Assembly: GCF_000227135.1 (NCBI RefSeq)
Contig: NC_018254.1
Span: 457,589 to 521,588 of the forward strand
DNA length: 64,000 nucleotides
DNA from: Leishmania donovani
Lineage: Eukaryota; Euglenozoa; Kinetoplastea; Trypanosomatida; Trypanosomatidae
Direction: 5' to 3'
Shown: in pieces, positions 60,933-64,000 of the stretch
Layout: each line of letters opens with the position of its first letter
Position numbering within the stretch: the first letter of the stretch is position 1
Notes under the pieces: model-generated
The model's database searches: none
The model's input: only the letters and a program-made list of their open reading frames with translations
Told to the model about the DNA's origin: nothing
Made by a program: the position numbers and the translations under genes

Positions 60933-62060
60933 ATGGAGGAGTGGATCATGGCTTCCCTTAAGGACAAGTACATCGACAGGGTGGACGCGTCTAGCGTGCA
61001 GTCCGGCGTCTTCTGCGAAGCGTTCACCTCCCCATGGTACGATGGCGGCGTGGTCTTTGACTGGACCGCTCTGCATCAGAGGCTGACACGGCCGACCGTG
61101 GCCCTGCCAGACGTGACCAAGGCCGTCACTGCACTTCGGCGCTTCGGTGCAGAGGCGCTGATGGCCGCGTCTGGCGAGGGCGACAAGAAGTGCTTCTCGA
61201 CCGTCGTGGAGTTGAGGGAGCCGTGGACTCTCCACCCACTTTCTGAGCAGGCGCAGCGCCTCAGCGTTTTCGATGTCCTCTCCGTTACCGCGTCCTCCGC
61301 GCCAACAGAGGCGGCTGCCAGCAGCTCTCCCGCCCCGTCCTCAAGCGACTCTCGACAGCTCTACACCTTTCTGCGTGGCCCGCCCGGGCAGCGCACGGTG
61401 CGGGAAGACATGGCGCGCGTGCTCTCGAGTGCCGAGGAGCAGTTCCGGAGGAGCGGCGTGCGCGTGGTGTCTTTCCTGAGCTCTTTTATCCTGTTTGGAA
61501 GCGACTTCACGGACATGCTCCACAGCACGGCCGCGGTCTTTCGGGCCCTGACCGAGGCAGGCTTCTGCATCGACAGCCACGGCTCCTGCCTCGGACCTCG
61601 CGTTGTGACGCCGCTGCGCGTGGATGCTGACGATTGGTGGACCACCTCACCACTGCAGCAGATTGAATCCGAGGAGGACGTGGCTGCCCTTCTCGTCGCT
61701 CTCTTCTATCAATGGCTGCAGGACGCGTACGTGTGGGGCTGCACGGCTCCCATACGACTCTTCCCCGACGCCAAAGAAACGCACGCCACGCAGTCGACGC
61801 GCCTATTGGAGCGATTTGTGCGCGGGCTTGTGCTACCTCGAGCCCGTGCGATTGGACTGGACGCACTGTACGCGTCTCTCCCTGAGGAGGGTGGCAGCCT
61901 ACTAGAGTTAGCCGCTGTCGGATTAGAGAAGAAGCAGGCTCCGACGGGACTGCAGCGGTGGAGTGTGTTGGAGCTGCGGGTTGTACTCGCCCAGCTCGGT
62001 GCCTACGAGCACATCCCCTGCGAGTACCTTGGACAGCCACAGAACAACACCAGGCGTTAG
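60933..62060 (+). CDS. Hypothetical protein (375 aa)
   Basis: A 375-residue protein beginning MEEWIMASLKDKYIDRVD at 60933. The frame is open further upstream, with an earlier ATG at 60768. The later start is chosen because a CAG and pyrimidine tract at about 60796-60815 fall inside the upstream part, and there is no other ATG between. The protein is mixed alpha/beta in feel. It has an aromatic segment FTSPWYDGGVVFDW near the N terminus, a Ser/Ala linker (about 115-140) and a conserved-looking block FLSSFILFGSDFTDML. No metal-binding, ATP-binding or membrane motif is evident. I do not recognise the family. Coding is supported by unbroken length and codon composition. Confidence 0.8.
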   Translation: MEEWIMASLKDKYIDRVDASSVQSGVFCEAFTSPWYDGGVVFDWTALHQRLTRPTVALPDVTKAVTALRRFGAEALMAASGEGDKKCFSTVVELREPWTLHPLSEQAQRLSVFDVLSVTASSAPTEAAASSSPAPSSSDSRQLYTFLRGPPGQRTVREDMARVLSSAEEQFRRSGVRVVSFLSSFILFGSDFTDMLHSTAAVFRALTEAGFCIDSHGSCLGPRVVTPLRVDADDWWTTSPLQQIESEEDVAALLVALFYQWLQDAYVWGCTAPIRLFPDAKETHATQSTRLLERFVRGLVLPRARAIGLDALYASLPEEGGSLLELAAVGLEKKQAPTGLQRWSVLELRVVLAQLGAYEHIPCEYLGQPQNNTRR

Positions 62061-63209
62061 CGCTGCCGCTTTCGCAGGCCCTGCCCCTTCCTGCAGCGCC
62101 AACTCATCGATCTCTCGCGTCGTCTCCTTTTAATAAGCAACGCAAGCGGGCAAGGGCTCGGCGACCCTCGCTTGCAGCGTTGCTATCGCCTTACACGCAT
62201 GGAGCTGTGCTGCATGGTGTGGCAGACTTCCTTGCGGTTAGGTACCTTCTCCGCGGCAAGGACGACAGTGGGTGCTATGTCTTGCGGCCACGCGCTCCAG
62301 TGCCGCTGCTGCCTGTGCGGCAGCATGGGCGGGGGGTCTCGCTGGCGTACGAGTGTGCACGTGCGCGTGTGCTCACCCGTCTCTCCTCGACGGCATGGTC
62401 GAAGGGGAGAGCGGCGACAGACACACCCACACACGCACAAAAAAGCGGAAGACAAGCAGAATAGCGATGACGTGTGAGCGAGGGCGCGTCGCAGTGCGAG
62501 ATCGAGTCCTGCTCCACCCGTCGAAGCGACCGCTTCACGCCCACTGGGCGGGGATGATTTTGTGTGTCTAGCTTTTCAAGTTCGCACGCGTTTTCCTTGC
62601 TGCGGCTTCCCCTACGGTCCTACGAGTGAGCTTGCGTGGTGGTCCTGCTCGCCTGTCTTCGCCTCAGAGGGCTTTTCTGTGCAGGGAGCGCAGCCGTCGT
62701 CTCTTGTTCCGCCCCGCTCGACCTCGGTCTGACACGCCACTTGATCTCTCTCTTCCCTAACTCGTCCACTTGGGCCCCAAGCACAGGCAGCGCTTGCCCA
62801 CAGGTTATGTGCCTGCTCGCCGCTGTCGTACTTGTGTGCTATTCTTTTCGGGCATGCCTCGTTGTCTTCTCCGAAACTCGCAGCTTGCTCTGCGGCACAC
62901 TCGTGTAGCGCGTGTGAAAGGCAGCAGCGTGACTTTGAAGAAGCTGTGCAAGTGTGTGCTGAGCACGAGAGGAGGCAGGCACCGACGCAGAATTACGCAC
63001 GCCTACTGTGATCACCCGCCCACATAAGGATGCAAGCACATCATCGTAAGCGAACCGGGTCTCTTCTCTTCTCTCTCGGAGACCTCCTGTTGTTCGGCGT
63101 TGCAAGAGTAGATGGCGTAGACGACTTGCCCGCCTTCTCTCGCTCACGTGATTCCCACCGCCGCGCCGTGTACGACGACTTGGCATGGTATCTGTTCTTT
63201 TTTTTTTTT
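62061..63209. other. Spacer
   Basis: About 1.1 kb. Small open frames exist on both strands, but none has convincing composition. Confidence 0.45.
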
Positions 63210-64000
63210 CGGCGAGCGTCGCTGCGCAACCCTCCGCTGGCCAACTATGTTGACAAGAAGGACCATGGGCGCGACAACTGTGCCTTTTCCCTTGCCAATG
63301 CAAATCTTGTGTCCATGGCCGGCTTTGGCGGAGCCCATCGTGGTGCTCATCCACCGTCCGCGTCAGCGCCGGTGCGACGGCGCTCTGCACCGCCTTGTGG
63401 CCGGATGTATCGCTGATCATGCAGTTTGACCTGTCCGCCCATTCCACTGTGGTGGTTGCTTCTGCGGTGGCACCGGGGATTCCTGCCCGGTAGAGGTGTG
63501 TTGGTGGTGGTGAGGGAGGGGAAGACGCGAGGACAAGGCGATCCACGTGTTCGCCAGCGCCGGGCAGCTCCTCGTCAGCTTTCCACTCCGTCTCGCCCTT
63601 CTCGGCTAGGCACCAGAAGGCGAGCTCTACTTCCTTCGAGTCCCTGCGCTGGCGGCCGCGCTCGCGGACACGCGCTGCGTGACGCTCGGAGCCTCGGCAA
63701 CGGCTTTGCTTGTGCCATTGCAAAGCGGAGCTGGGCAGGCGTATATCTCCTGCCGTGTCTCACTGCGACCCGCCCGGCTTCGAGGGCCGAGGCCGCATCG
63801 CCAAGGGCGGCTCTCGCCCGTGCTCCCGCTGCGTCGCCCAACACCCTTTGAACGACACCGGCAGGCTCCACGGCCTGCTGCGTGAAAAGCTCGCGTCGTC
63901 CGTTGTCTATCCCGTTCGACTGCCTCTGTCCGTGCCTGCTTTCTTCGCGCTTGTTTTTGGGCGGCGGCGGCCGAGGACCAAGGTACCGATCCGCCAGCTC
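63210..64000 (+). pseudogene. Frameshifted coding remnant running off the window
   Basis: Protein-like pieces in changing plus-strand frames: PPLANYVDKKDHGRDNCAF then NLVSMAGFGG; then LIMQFDLSAHSTVVVASAV; then KAIHVFASAGQLLVSFPLR broken by a TAG and continuing GELYFLRVPALAAALADTR and SATALLVPLQSGAGQAYIS; and finally a frame with GRLHGLLREKLASSVVYPV that is still open at 64000. Repeated hydrophobic strand patterns hint at a beta-propeller-like protein, but that is weak. At least three frame changes in 0.8 kb argue for a pseudogene. Low-quality sequence at a contig edge would look the same. Confidence 0.45.

Overview
This window is kinetoplastid nuclear DNA of the Leishmania type (subfamily Leishmaniinae). 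All recognisable genes are intron-less. They sit head to tail in two long single-strand arrays separated by long, pyrimidine-skewed, microsatellite-rich spacers. Several start codons follow a polypyrimidine tract and AG, as expected for trans-splicing. A pair of short retroposon-like repeats resembles Leishmania SIDER elements. From memory, the P0 gene pair lies on chromosome 27 of L. major, so this is probably the equivalent region; I could not check this.

Layout. Bases 1-10761 form a minus-strand array. In transcription order it holds a CDF zinc transporter, the CCT beta chaperonin subunit, a STRAP/Unrip-like WD40 protein, and a badly broken pseudogene. Bases 10762-12475 are a divergent strand-switch region, the likely bidirectional Pol II start zone, with a 12-G tract and one SIDER-like repeat. 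Bases 12476-64000 form a plus-strand array: a USP-family deubiquitinase, a hypothetical protein, an RNase III-fold protein that has lost its catalytic residues, a leucine-rich-repeat protein, a pseudogene, a CCCH/KH/degenerate-helicase RNA-binding protein (interrupted by an N gap), arginyl-tRNA synthetase, an F-box/JmjC protein, a multi-pass membrane protein, three hypotheticals (one a long coiled coil), a large MAPKKK-like kinase with a zinc finger and polyQ tract, ribosomal P0 (interrupted by an N gap), two more hypotheticals, and a broken coding region running off the right edge.

The most striking feature is a 351-bp repeat at 2696-3046 (minus) and 11752-12102 (plus). The two copies matched base for base on manual comparison, in inverted orientation, and flank an 8.7-kb block with the STRAP, CCT2 and zinc-transporter genes. 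This arrangement can seed inverted duplication or linear amplicons in Leishmania. Other points of interest are two catalytically dead enzyme folds (RNase III and helicase C), two assembly gaps in repeats or tandem genes that break reading frame, a perfect 28-bp palindrome, and a coding-like extension containing several in-frame stops.

The genes are mostly housekeeping: protein folding, ubiquitin, translation, RNA binding and signalling. As is usual for trypanosomatids, neighbours share transcription but not an evident pathway, so regulation is expected to be post-transcriptional.
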